A stretch of DNA of 64,000 nt from Acorus gramineus (Eukaryota; Streptophyta; Magnoliopsida; Acorales; Acoraceae). The notes below the pieces were generated by a model. That model saw only the letters and a list, made by a program, of their open reading frames with translations. It did not search any database and had not been told where the DNA came from. Positions 10,506-21,469 of this stretch are shown here, piece by piece. The stretch is from positions 1,633,608 to 1,697,607 of the forward strand of contig JAUJYN010000031.1 in the NCBI GenBank assembly GCA_030737835.1. The letters are read 5' to 3'. The position numbers were made by a program, and so were the translations under genes. The first letter of the stretch is position 1; every line of letters starts with the position of its first letter.

Positions 10506-13038
10506 TGTTATGCCTGTGTCATTTGGAGCGCTCTGATTGAAAATTTGGCTACATAATTTTTCTCCTCGAAGTTATGTATTTCCAATTTGGTATTTGGATT
10601 TCATTTTGTTAAAATCCAAGATGAAGAGGTTTAAATATGAGTTTATTATGAGATGCTCAGTTTCCAGTTAGCTTTCATACAAAAGTGGAATTAGGTCAAC
10701 TGGATTCATGTAGTAAAAGTTATGGGTATTTTTTCAAGTATACCCCGGGGATGAAAAATTCTGGTAGCAGCCCTGTTCAATGTTTAGCTCTAATTTCGGA
10801 ATAGCTAGAGGGATTATTTGATCTTGGCATAAACATGAAAGTTGTAGATAATCTTCTTGGCTTTCCAACGGATTTTTAATTGTGCAATTCGGAGCTATAT
10901 TGAGGAAGTTATGGCTGTTCTAGTGAAGCATGTGCAGAATTTCTAGTTAGGGATGAATTGGTCATTTCTATCCCTCCTTTAGATATTTATTGCCCAAAAT
11001 ATCTCTCTCTCTCTCTCTCTCTCTCTCTCCCACTCACACGTCTACTCTCTTGGGCCTCTCTTTCAAAGTCCCCTCCAAGTGTTTGTTTTATTTCCTCAAA
11101 GAGAAGGAGAAGGTGGAGGAGGAAGTGGAGGAGGAAGTGATGGTGAGAGTTAGTGTAAGTGTTGTTGTAGTTGTTGATCTCTCTTCTCTCAAGTTCCCTT
11201 TCATGAACTTTTCCCCCCTGATTTGCAGCCAAAGGAGGGCTGAGGAGGGCTGAGGTAGTGGTGGTGGTGGTTGAGGTGGTCGCGGGTGCGTCGAGGGCCC
11301 CCGAACCTCCCCCTTTCATTTCCCCTCCCAAGGTGAGCCCTTCCCCTTCTTTTCTTGGTTTTTATGGCTTAGGGATGGTTGGGGAGGTCATGCATGTTGG
11401 GTAGATGTGTTAGAATGTGTGTGAGGGGTTGGGGAGGGTTAAAAAGGGGTTAGGGAAGAGCAGGCGCGCGGGCAAGAGGGCGTTGGCAGGCGCAGGCGGG
11501 CGCGCAGACGCGCGCGGGGCAGTGCGCCTATGCATGTGCCTGGGCGCGGGCTGGGCACCAGTGCGCGCGCGCGCATGCGTGCTCGTGCGGGGGGCCATGC
11601 GTGTGGCTGCCCGAGGGTTCGGGTAGGTGTCGGGGCCCTCAGACTCACGTGCGCACATGCGTGCTCGCATGCGTGCAAGTCCGTATGCATGCTTGTCCGA
11701 GTATTTGGTATTTCTAGTAAATTTCATGTATATTTGTGTAGTTTACTCACCATATTGAATGCCCATGTCTTGCAGATCTTGGCGAACGGTCACGCAACGA
11801 CCTGGGTTGCGGTGAGTGGGTCAATCCAACCCAGTAGGGAGGCGTTCGATGCACGTAGGCGTGCATTGCCCTCCCCTGGGGCACCATAATTGCATATTAA
11901 CTTGTGTCAATGAAAAACAATGTTAATACATGTTTTACTATGATGTAACCATGCCATATTAGACATTGTATGCTAGGGATATACATCCATGTATCATGTA
12001 TAGAGGCCCATACATGTCTAGAAGCCTTGATCTATGCATGTTTCCCATTTAGTTTAATTTAATTAAATAAAAAATGAGATTATGTTGGTATGAGCATGTC
12101 TTAGAAAATATTATAACCTTGTTATTATAATATATGTTTCCCCGCATCTCAGTTATGCGCCCTGGAGGAATTCTTGAGAATTCATGACATTAGTAGTGTT
12201 AGAAATCGTTGTCGACGGATCCAAGAGGATCGTATCCGTGTGAGTAGGCCGTTTTCTCCCCTTCGTTGGATCCGAGTAGGGACTCCCCGGCGTTGGGAAA
12301 GCTGTCCTGACAGAGGGCTCCCATCTGTAGGTACCACCGATGCGTTCGGAGGGTACTGATCGTGGGAGTATACCAGGTAGAGGCTACACGAGGGAGAGGC
12401 TACTGGTGGACCAAGGGTGGAGAGCAGTCTAGTCTGTCCCAAAAGGCCCATGTCACCCCTAAAGGGTGAGGGTGAGGGTGGGGTGGGTCGGCGGTGTTAC
12501 GACCCACTAGCTTGTATGAGGGTGGGTCGGCGGTGTTACGACTTTAATTATTTTAAGGTTAATATGAGTTGTGTTGCATAGATTGTGCCATTCACTGAGC
12601 GTGTGGCTCACCCCTCGCATATTCTTTTTCCTTCAGTTGTATCTGAGTCAGATCTGAAGGAGGAGCTCCCCGAGGCATCACATCAGTAGCGGAGCAGCGT
12701 TCACGTTTTGGGTTCTGCGAGTGAGAGGCCATCAGCATCCCCTTCTTTGCTTGTATGTATTGTTATCCGTGCTTGGGCACAACACTTGTATATGGATGTC
12801 TTTGTTTATATTGGCTCTCACAGGACAGTTGATTATGTATTCTGGTCTGTAATATGTCTTTGAATTACAGACTCAGTCGTTTAAGCTTCCGCTATATGTA
12901 TATATATTATGTCAGCTACATTATTGATTGTGTTGTCATTTTCAATGTTGTTTAGAGTCTTTTATTGATCTCCTGTATGGACTGCTGATATTATATATAT
13001 TTGCCACGTATCGGGGACAGCCGCCCTAGGGCGTGACA
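10506..13038 (+). repeat. TyA 5' LTR (2,533 bp)
   Basis: Starts TGTTATGCCTG and ends GCGTGACA, immediately before the primer binding site. It contains a (CT)n run at about 11,003-11,029, candidate introns at 11,141-11,228 and 11,333-11,775, a GC-rich tract at 11,460-11,640, and one unit of the GGGTGAGGGTGAGGG repeat near 12,466. The reading frames of 60-120 codons inside it are artefacts of base composition. Confidence 0.92.
11333..11775 (+). other. Candidate spliceosomal intron in TyA 5' LTR
   Basis: Donor CCCAAG|GTGAGC and acceptor TGTCTTGCAG|ATCTTGGCG enclose 443 bp that includes the GC-rich tract. The acceptor aligns with that of the related TyB LTRs, where an intron-free copy exists. 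A second shorter GT...AG candidate lies upstream at 11,141-11,228 (GTGAGAGTT...GATTTGCAG). Splicing is inferred from sequence only. Confidence 0.6.
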
Positions 13039-13043
13039 AAAGT

Positions 13044-13055
13044 TGGTATCAGAGC
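13044..13055 (+). promoter_or_regulatory. TyA primer binding site (initiator Met-tRNA)
   Basis: TGGTATCAGAGC, complementary to the 3' end of plant initiator methionine tRNA, five bases after the 5' LTR. Confidence 0.93.
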
Positions 13056-13151
13056 CTGGTCCTGTCAGAGCCAATTGTTTTTCTTAGAGATGAGTCCTAG
13101 GATTTCTATATGAGTATTATGATCCTAGTGTCTGTTTCTTAGGTTGCTGAT

Positions 13152-13874
13152 ATGCCTCCTCGCAGAGGAATGCGTGGACGTGGTCCCCCTCGGGCCTTGG
13201 AGGTTTCCAAACCTACCAGAGGCGAGGAGTCTACTGGAGGGTCCTCGGCTATTGGGCCAGGACCAGCGCTGGAGCCTCCTGCATGGGAGCGTGCTTACGC
13301 TCGTATCGCAGATCTATTGGAGACTCAGACTAGGGCACTGGAGGCCCAGACTAGGGCGTTGGCTGATCAGGCGCGAGAGATCCAGGAGCTGCGGGCGGCC
13401 CGCGAGGCAGTTCCACAGGTCCCCTTGGTGGCAGATCCACCGGTGGTGCCTGAGGTACCCCCTGCCCCAGTGGAGATTCCGGTAGTGGGAGTTCAGAATC
13501 CCCTAGAGAGGGAGGTGGAGCTAGAGGCTGCTGCACAAGTGCATCAGAGCAGCCTCACTGCCTTTCTGAAGCTTCACCCTCCCGAGTTCCATGGCCAGAC
13601 GGCGGACCCCCTTGCCCCTGAGCGTTGGTTGATGGAGGTAGACAAGATCTTCTCGACCATGCACTGCACCGACCGCCAGCGTGTCTCGCTGGCCACCTTC
13701 ATGTTGAAGGGTAGCGCCGCCGACTGGTGGGCTACCCGATCGGTGGACATCCCTGAGGGTGTGGGGCAACTTCTATGGGCCGGATTCCGAAGTTACTTTC
13801 TGGAGGAGTACTTTCCATTTTCGACACGCCAGATCGTGATGCGAGAGTTCGAGCAGCTGACGCAGGGCTCCATG
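13152..13874 (+). pseudogene. TyA gag, 5' part
   Basis: Opens with MPPRRGMRGRGPPRALEV, followed by a coiled-coil-like stretch rich in TRALEAQ/REIQELRAA, a Pro/Val-rich linker, and a retrotransposon gag domain (LTAFLKLHPPEFHGQTADPL, WLMEVDKIF, LKGSAADWW). The start is the first ATG after the primer site. The frame runs to 13,874 and is cut at CCATG by the antisense TyB solo LTR; the rest of gag resumes at 17,400. Gag forms the virus-like particle in the cytoplasm. Confidence 0.88.
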
Positions 13875-16800
13875 TGTCACGCCCCAGGGCGGCCGTTCCC
13901 GGGACGCGGCTGGTGTATATATCATATCAGAAACCTACACAGGAGATCAAATATATATACTCTAAACCACAAATAAAAATGACAACACAGATATCAAACA
14001 AGGCTGACATAATATATACACAATATAGCGGAAGCTAAAAACTGAGTCTGTAACCCAAAACATATTACAGACTCCATACACAATCATACGTCCTGTGAGA
14101 GCCAATATACATGGAAACAACTGAATATATACAGACACGTGCCAAGCACGGAAATAAAATACATACAGCCAAGGAAAGGGATGCTGATAGCCTCTGGCAC
14201 TCGCAGAACGTGGCGCTACTCCGCTACTGAAGAAATCCCTCGGAAAGCTCCAACTGCTGCTCCGGCTCTAGCTCAGGCTCAGTGACCACTGGGGAAAAAT
14301 ATGCGAGGGGTGAGCCACACGCTCAGTGAACGGCACAACCCATGCATCACAGACAATATTGACCACAACATATTAATCCATCATAAACCACAATTTCCAT
14401 AACCCAGATCATACCCTCACCTTTACCCCTCAACAGGGGACTCAGGATGTTGGGACTAACAATCAACCATAAACAAAACCAGCGGGTCGCTCATCGCCAA
14501 CCCACCACACCCTCACCCTCACCTTTCCAAAGGTGACATAGGATTTTGGGACTGACTAGGCTGTTGGTCACCCTTAGTCCACCGGTAGTCCCTCCTCCAC
14601 TCCGTAGGCCGCTTGGTCTCCACCCACAACTTCAGCACAGTCCGTCACAAATATCGGGAGGCGCCTACTGATGTGGGTCCTCCGAAGGACGACCTTTCTA
14701 ACGCTGGAGGTAGCCTCTACCGGATCCAACGCAGGGAACAGAACAGCCTATCCATACGCATATGATCCACTCGGATCCGCCGACTACACGTCTCTACAAC
14801 TCAAATGTCATGAACTCTTCAGAGTTCCTCCAAGGCGCATATCCAAGATGCGGGGAAAATAGTACAATCAAAAGCAGTGTTGGAATATCATTGGGGGAAA
14901 GAAACTCGGGAGGGCGGCGTGAGCTCCCGATACAGGATAACCCGACAACCAAACAAGGAACACGGAGTACCCTAACACGGGTCTCACCGCTGTCCTCGCA
15001 AGGCCCCTCCCCTATAATATTCACTACTCATGCTAATAATCATACCAAACATATAACATTTCTTATAATATTATTGGGACTAGAAACCTTGGGAGAGCAG
15101 CATGAGGTCCCGATACAGGACATCCCGACAACCAAACAAGGAACACGGAGTACCCTAACACGGGTCTCACCGCTGTCCTCGCAAGGCTCCTCCCGATAAT
15201 ATTACCTAAGGCATGCGATTTACATACACTAGCATTTAATTGAATAAATAAACTAATAGGACGCATACACAGGTCGAGGTTTCCTAACATGAAACAGGAG
15301 GCATGGTGCATGGCTCATACACATATCCTAAGGGTGCAAGTCCCTAACATGCAAAGTCTAGGATAGCATGCATTCTACAATTTAATCATACAAGCATGGA
15401 TTACATATTATTGCAGGTTAATATACATCCACGGTGCCCCAGGAGAGGTCGGTATACGCCCAAGTGCGTATAACGCCTCTCTACTGGGTTGGATTGTCCC
15501 ACTCACCAGTATCTGGGTCGTCGTGCGACCGCCCGTCTAGATCTGCAAGATAGACATTCAATATGGTGAGTTAAACTCCACAAATACTACAAAATACACA
15601 AGGACTTACATAAACCCACAACTAAACTCCCAACACTCGGGCAAACGTGCATACGACCCGCACGCACGCTAGCCCGAGCATCCCGGCAAACACCCGCACG
15701 GCCGGCAACCACCCGCACGGCCACCCGACCGCCCGGGCGCACCGCCGCGCCTCGGCCCGCGCACTCCGCGCATCGCCGCGCCTCGGCCCGCCGCCGAGAC
15801 ACGCCGCCGAGCCTCCCGTGTGCACCGCGCGCCCCCTGCGCCCCAGCGCAGCCGCCCGCGCACACCCCGCACGCCATCGCTGGCCCGCGAGCACCCCGCA
15901 CGCCCCGCGCGCAGCGCCTTGCCCCGCGCGCACCACCTCGCTCTGCGCGCACCCCGCGCGCACCACCTGCCTCTACCCGCACGCACCACGCGCGCACCAC
16001 CAGCTCCGCCCCGTAGCGGCGCCCAGCGCCCAGCGCCCAGCACCCTCGGCCAGCACCCGGTACCGGCGACCCAGCGCCCATCGCTCAGCGCCCAGCACCC
16101 GGGACCCTCACCCAGCGTCCACGCGCACGCACGCGCAACACGCGCCCAGCGCGCCTGCCAGCCTGCCCGCGCTGCTGCCCGTGTTGCCTGCCTGCGCGCG
16201 TCGCCGAGTGGCCCGAGCACCGCTCGCCTGCACGCCCGGGGCACTGCCCGCCTGATACCCGAGCGCCCCTGCCCTGCTCGCCTGCGCGCCCAGCCTGCTC
16301 GCCCGGCCTGCCAGCGCGCACAGCCCAGCTAGCCTACCCGAATGCATCTCCCTGCACCCCCCGAGCGCACGCCCGCGCGCGCTTGGCAAACTGGTGCGCC
16401 TGCCGCCTGCCGCACGCCCGAGTGCCCTGCGCCCCATGCGCAGCACCCGCGCGCGCCCCGCCCTCACGGCCATCACCCCCAGCACCGCCGCCCAGCTCCA
16501 GCCGCTCGACCAGCACGCCCAGCTCCTGCAGCACCACCCGAGCGCACGCCGCGCCCACGCCACGCGCACGCCTGCGCGCACGCACCCGCACGCCCGACCA
16601 CCTGGTGCCCCACGCTACTGTGCCTGCTGCCAGCGCTCCCGGGACAGCCTCCTCATCTACCCGAGCACCCACTCACCACCACTTGCCACCCACGGCCTCC
16701 GACCACCTCCCCCGCCCTCCGACGGCCACCCACCGCCTCCGGCCTCCTCCCCACCTCATATCACACCTCCTAACATACATCTAAACAAGAAAAGAGGGGA

Positions 16801-17399
16801 AAATAGGGCTTACCAAGGGAGGGAGCGAAGTCCGGTTGCTCTCCACGCGCCGAAACCCTTCTCAACGGCTCTCTTATGCCCCGATCTACCACGGCCCTTG
16901 AAATGGCCCGAATCAGAGGACAAAGAGAGGGGGACGGAGTGGCTAGAGTCGTCGGAATCGGGTTTTGAAGACACCGGAGTGTAGATCGGGACCCGATCTA
17001 CACTTCCCGTGCTTTAGGTTTCAAGCTTTGAGGGGTCTAAGGGCCTCTAATGGAAGAAAAAGAGAGAGGGGAGAGAGAGGGATTTGGTAGGGATGATGAA
17101 TAGTGCATGGGATATTTTCTCACCCATTATTTATACCAAGTCACTTAAAAACCCGGATACGCCCCGGAACTGCGAAATTTCGGGAACGTTACCGGAATTC
17201 GATGAAATTTTCGTGAGAGGCATAAAATGGCACCAGGACACCAAATATGCAGTTAGATTTTCAATCGGAGTCCTCTAGCTCAGACAATAGCTAACAGTCC
17301 AAAAATTAGCGGTTCCGATCGAAAAACCGGTAAAAATTTTAAAAACTGCCAGGACGCTCCAACGGTTACCAGTAGGCTAAAAGTGACACATATATAACA
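13875..17399 (-). mobile_element. TyB solo LTR, antisense in TyA gag (3,525 bp)
   Basis: Inverted relative to TyA: starts TGTCACGCCCC and ends ATATAACA, flanked by the perfect 5-bp duplication CCATG (13,870-13,874 and 17,400-17,404). A single LTR without internal domain means LTR-LTR recombination after insertion. Read on the minus strand: TATAAATA at 17,135-17,128, splice donor GTAAGC at 16,813, a GC-rich tract (about 16,700-15,640), acceptor CTTGCAG at 15,543, a two-unit G-rich tandem repeat (about 14,540-14,420), and the U5 end. The dense Arg/Ala/Pro-rich frames at 15,587-16,984 are compositional artefacts. Confidence 0.93.
15543..16813 (-). other. Candidate intron with GC-rich tract in TyB solo LTR
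   Basis: On the minus strand, donor CCCTTG|GTAAGC (exon ends at 16,814) and acceptor TATCTTGCAG|ATCTAGACG (exon resumes at 15,542), 1,271 bp. The intron-free solo LTR at 30,546-32,830 shows the junction expected if this segment is spliced out. Confidence 0.75.
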
Positions 17400-17404
17400 C
17401 CATG

Positions 17405-17871
17405 TCAGTCGCTGATTACTCTACACGATTCACGAGGCTTTCCCGGTTCGCCCCGCCTTGGTGATGGATGAGGAGACGCGATGCCGTCGTTTCGAGATGG
17501 GTCTCATTAGCACCATCAGGGTGCATGTCACCTCACAGGCGTTCATGAGGTACTCAGACTTGGTGTCTCGTGCGAGGACAGTTGAGCGAGACCTTGGGGT
17601 CCCTTTGGGGGTTCCAACCCCTCCTGCAGACCAGAGGCCCCCCAGGAGCCAGGACCAGGGACATCGCAAGGGCAAGCGGCCCCGCTTTGATCAGTCAGCG
17701 GCCGCCGCTACTCCAGTCGATGTGGTGCCAGTGCGAGGTCCAGCACCCATTGCTGCAGTACCAGTCCAGGCTAGGCGACCGGAGACGCGGCGCTGTTACC
17801 ATTGCCAGCGGATCGGGCATATTTTATATGATTGCCCTGATGCTGGCCGACCCCGTGTGCCTCGACAGTAG
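17405..17871 (+). pseudogene. TyA gag, 3' part with zinc knuckle
   Basis: Continues gag after the solo LTR: SVADYSTRFTRLSRFAP, then a one-base deletion near 17,456 shifts the frame to VMDEETRCRRFEMGL. A complete CX2CX4HX4C zinc knuckle (CYHCQRIGHILYDC) starts at 17,794 and would bind the genomic RNA. The frame ends at TAG 17,869-17,871, with a second TAG at 17,878-17,880, both inside a CAG-rich glutamine stretch, so they are probably CAG-to-TAG changes. Confidence 0.87.
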
Positions 17872-17880
17872 CAGCAGTAG

Positions 17881-18650
17881 CAGCCACAGCGTCAGCAGCA
17901 GCAGCCACAGGGTGGCCGAGTTGACCAGAGGAGGCAGCCAGTGCAGCCTGCGAGGCGTGCCCCTGCTCCTCAGCCGCAGCTTGTTCAGGGTCGTGTTGCA
18001 GCACTTACAGCCGAGGAGGCGCAGGCTTCGGGTAGCGTGGTCCGAGGTATTGTTTCGATCTCCCAGCTTCCTGCATATGTGCTATTTGATTCCGGAGCCA
18101 CGCACTCGTTCGTGTCTCCCGTTTTCGCGAGACGGATGGGCGTGGTGTCCGCCCCTCTTGATGTTATGCTGGAGATATCATTGCCCGTCGGAGACCGTAT
18201 TCTCCTCCGTTCTGTTTACCGGGGGTGTACCGTGGCGATTGCGGAGCATGAGTTTCCATTAGAGTTGGTAGAGCTCGCCATGACGGACTTCGATGCCATC
18301 CTGGGAATGGATTGGCTCTCAGCTAGTCACGCCAGTATCGACTGTTTTGCGAAGTCGGTGTCTTTCCACCTCCCTGGTCGGAGATCTTTCCAGTTCGTGG
18401 GCGATCGGGACATAGCCCCTTTGGGGTTCGTGTCATCCATCCAGGCGTGGAGACTCCTTCAGGGAGGATGTGAGGGTTTTCTGGCGTATATTGCTGAGGA
18501 GGATGCACCACTGCGGGCAGATATCAGTCAGACTCCGGTCGTGGTGGAATATCCAGAGGTTTTCCCCGATGATCTCCTGGGATTACCGCCGGATCGTGCG
18601 ATCGAGTTTGAGATTAATCTAATTCGGGGACCGAGCCGATTTCGAGAGCT
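17881..18650 (+). pseudogene. TyA aspartic protease region
   Basis: After the Gln-rich linker the frame reads through a retropepsin-type protease with the active-site motif LFDSGATHSF at about 18,082 and the later block DFDAILGMDWL. It releases Gag and Pol proteins in functional relatives. The frame is lost near 18,645-18,678, just before the RT, where an indel lies in the [10 protein letters not shown] segment. Confidence 0.85.
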
Positions 18651-19300
18651 CCGTACCGGATGGCCCCAGCAGAGCTGAAGGTGCTCAAGGAGCAGCTGGA
18701 GGAGTTGCTCGAGAAGGGCTTCGCACGTCCGAGTGTCTCTCCGTGGGGAGCCCCTGTTTATTCGTTCGGAAGAAGGACGGTTCGCTGCGTCTTTGTATTG
18801 ATTACAGGCAGCTGAACAAGCGGACCGTGAAGAACAAGTACCCCTTGCCACGGATTGACGATCTGTTTGACCAGCTCCAGGGAGCGCGTGTCTTTTCTAA
18901 GATCGATCTCCGTTCGGGCTACTATCAGCTGAAGATCCGGGAGTCGGATATTCCGAAGACGGCCTTTCGTACCCGTTATGGGCACTACGAGTTCCGAGTA
19001 CTGCCGTTTGGGTTGACGAATGCGCCGGCAGCTTTCATGGATCTGATGAACCGGGTGTTTCGGCCCTTCCTCGACTCCTTCGTAGTAGTCTTCATCGATG
19101 ATATTCTGGTGTACTCGAGGAGTCTTGAGGAGCACGCTGACCATCTCCGCACTGTCTTGGAGACTTTGGCCCGACATCAGTTGTTCGCCAAGTTCAGTAA
19201 GTGCGAGTTTTGGTTGGAGCGTATGGCCTTTCTAGGCCACGTGATTTCCGGCGAGGGTATATCTGTGGACCCGGACAAGACGCTCGCCGTGTCGATTTGC
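18651..19300 (+). pseudogene. TyA reverse transcriptase
   Basis: Contains the classic Ty3 RT blocks: [67 protein letters not shown], and the catalytic FIDDILVYS at about 19,091. A missing base near 18,760 (in the segment before FVRKKDG) and another near 19,290 (after VDPDK) break the frame. The catalytic aspartates are intact. Confidence 0.9.
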
Positions 19301-19860
19301 GACCGTCGAACCCCACCGAGATTCGGAGCTTCCTGGGTTTGGCGGGTTATTATCGGAGGTTTGTCGAGGGTTTCTCGAAGATAGCTGTTCCTCTGACCCG
19401 CCTCACTCGGAAGGATGTCCGGTTCGAGTGGTCCCCATCTTGCGAGGAGAGCTTCCTGGAGTTGAAGCGAAGACTCACCTCAGCGCCAGTTCTTACCATT
19501 CCGTCTGGGAGTGGTGGATTCGCAGTCTACTCCGATGCATCGCGGCTGGGTTTGGGTTGCGTCCTGATGCAGTACGGTAAGGTTGTGGCTTACGTCGCGT
19601 CAGTTGAAGCCCCATGAGCAGAATTACCCCACCCACGATTTGGAGTTAGCAGCGATCATCTTTGCGCTGAAGATGTGGAGGCACTACCTCTATGGCGAGG
19701 AGTTCGAGCTCTTCACCGATCACAAGAGCCTGACTTACTTGCAGTCCCAGCCGGAGCTCAACATGCGTCAGAGACGTTGGGTCGAGTTCCTGAAGGACTA
19801 TGACTGTGACATCGCTTACCATCCGGGTAAGGCGAATGTCGTGGCCGATGCTCTCAGCAG
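19300..19860 (+). pseudogene. TyA RNase H
   Basis: Starts with the RT-RH connection ([20 protein letters not shown]), then [16 protein letters not shown], a frameshift near 19,605, and [41 protein letters not shown]. The RNase H degrades RNA in the RNA-DNA hybrid. Confidence 0.87.
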
Positions 19861-21421
19861 GCAGCCCTTGGGCATGGCCGCCCACTTGGCTGTACGTCGT
19901 TGGAGGCTTCTGGAGGAGGCCGCTTGCTGGATCAGCGTTCGAGAGACACCTGCGGGTGGCTTTTTGGCCAGGCTAGTGGTGCAGCCCGTTCTTCTCGACG
20001 AGATCCGCACGGCTCAGGGGCAGGATCCTCACTTTCTAGTCCTCTCTGAAGGCGTCGCCCGGGGCGAGCGTCCGGACTACCAGATTCGCGAGGACGGAAT
20101 CCTGCGGTTCAGAGGTCGAGTATGCATTCCTGACGACGCAGAGTTGAAGCAGAAGATCTTGGACGAGGCCCATCGTTCGAGGTACACAGTGCATCCTGGT
20201 GGCACGAAGATGTACAGGGGCCTTCGTCGTGGCTACTGGTGGCACGGGATGAAGGCGGATATTGGCCGTTTCGTTGCCCGTTGCTTGGTATGCCAGCAGG
20301 TGAAGTCGGAACATCAGCGTCCTGCGGGGAAGCTGCAGTCCATTGAGATTCCTCAGTGGAAGTGGGAGCAGATCACCATGGACTTCGTTTCGGGTTTGCC
20401 GAGGTCACGTTCGGGTCGCGATGCCATCTGGGTAATCGTCGACCGACTGACTAAGTCCGCTCATTTCCTCCCCATTCGACTCACCGATTCTCTGGACACC
20501 CTGGCACAGTTGTTTGTCTCCGAGATTGTTCGTCTCCATGGCACTCCCGTCAGCATCATTTCTGATAGAGACGCGAGGTTTACTTCGAGGTTCTGGCGTA
20601 GCCTTCAGCACGCCCTTGGTACGAACCTCCACTTCAGTACAGCGTTTCATCCGCAGACGGACGGCCAGTCGGAGAGGACGATTCAGACCCTGGAGGACAT
20701 GCTGCGAGCTTGCGTTCTCGACTTTGGGGGCAGTTGGGAGAGGCATCTCCCGTTGGTGGAGTTCGCCTACAACAACAGCTACCACTCGAGTATTCGGATG
20801 GCACCATATGAAGCGCTCTATGGCCGCAGCTGCAGGTCCCCCTTGTGTTGGGACGAGGTCGGAGAGCGCCAGTTGGAGGGACCAGAGATCATCCACCAGA
20901 CCTCAGAGATTGTCAAGACGATTCGTGAGCGTATCCGAGTTGCTCAGAGCGGTCAGAAGAGCTACAGCGATGGTCGTCGCCGTGAGCTCGCCTTCGAGGT
21001 TGGTGACCATGTTTTCCTGAAGGTGTCCCCGACGAAGGGCATCTTCCGTTTCGGTGTGCGGGGCAAGCTGAGTCCGCGTTACATTGGGCCGTTTCTCATC
21101 CTCGAGCGGATTGGAGAGGTGGCCTATCGCATAGCCCTGCCCCCACAGTTGGCTCAAGCCCATGACGTCTTCCATGTCTCGCAGCTGAGGCGTTACGTCC
21201 ACGATCCTGCTCACGTTATTTCGTTCGAGCCGCTCGTCTTCGAGCCGGACTTGTCATTCGTGGAGCAGCCGATCGAGATCCTGGACCGACGCGAGAAGAG
21301 GCTCCGCACCAAGACCGTCCAGCTGGTTAAGGTGCGATGGCAGCACCGTTCTGGTGCCGAGGCCACTTGGGAGCGCGAGGACGCCATGCGTGGCGCATAT
21401 CCACATCTTTTCCCTTCCTAG
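19861..21421 (+). pseudogene. TyA integrase with chromodomain-like tail
   Basis: A long open frame, the best-preserved part of pol. It holds an HHCC zinc-binding domain ([20 protein letters not shown], then CLVCQQVK), a DDE catalytic core ([30 protein letters not shown]), the conserved YNNSYHSSI block, the [14 protein letters not shown] / [12 protein letters not shown]-terminal domain, [13 protein letters not shown], and a chromodomain-like tail ([27 protein letters not shown]) ending at TAG 21,419-21,421. Taken alone this part is uninterrupted, but upstream breaks prevent its synthesis as part of a polyprotein. Confidence 0.9.
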
Positions 21422-21456
21422 ATGTTTTTGTATTAATTTTGTGGACAAAATTTCCT

Positions 21457-21469
21457 AAGGGGGGAAGAA
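21457..21469 (+). promoter_or_regulatory. TyA polypurine tract
   Basis: AAGGGGGGAAGAA directly abuts the 3' LTR; it is the expected primer for plus-strand DNA synthesis. Confidence 0.9.

Noticed and set aside
15587-16984. Overlapping Arg/Ala/Pro/Gly-rich open frames on both strands (also at 11,410-11,889, 22,367-22,938, 35,045-36,075, 40,483-41,462, 47,402-48,324)
   Set aside because: They lie in the GC-rich LTR tract, where stop codons are rare by composition. They are open in several frames at once, are not conserved in frame between copies, and show no domain.
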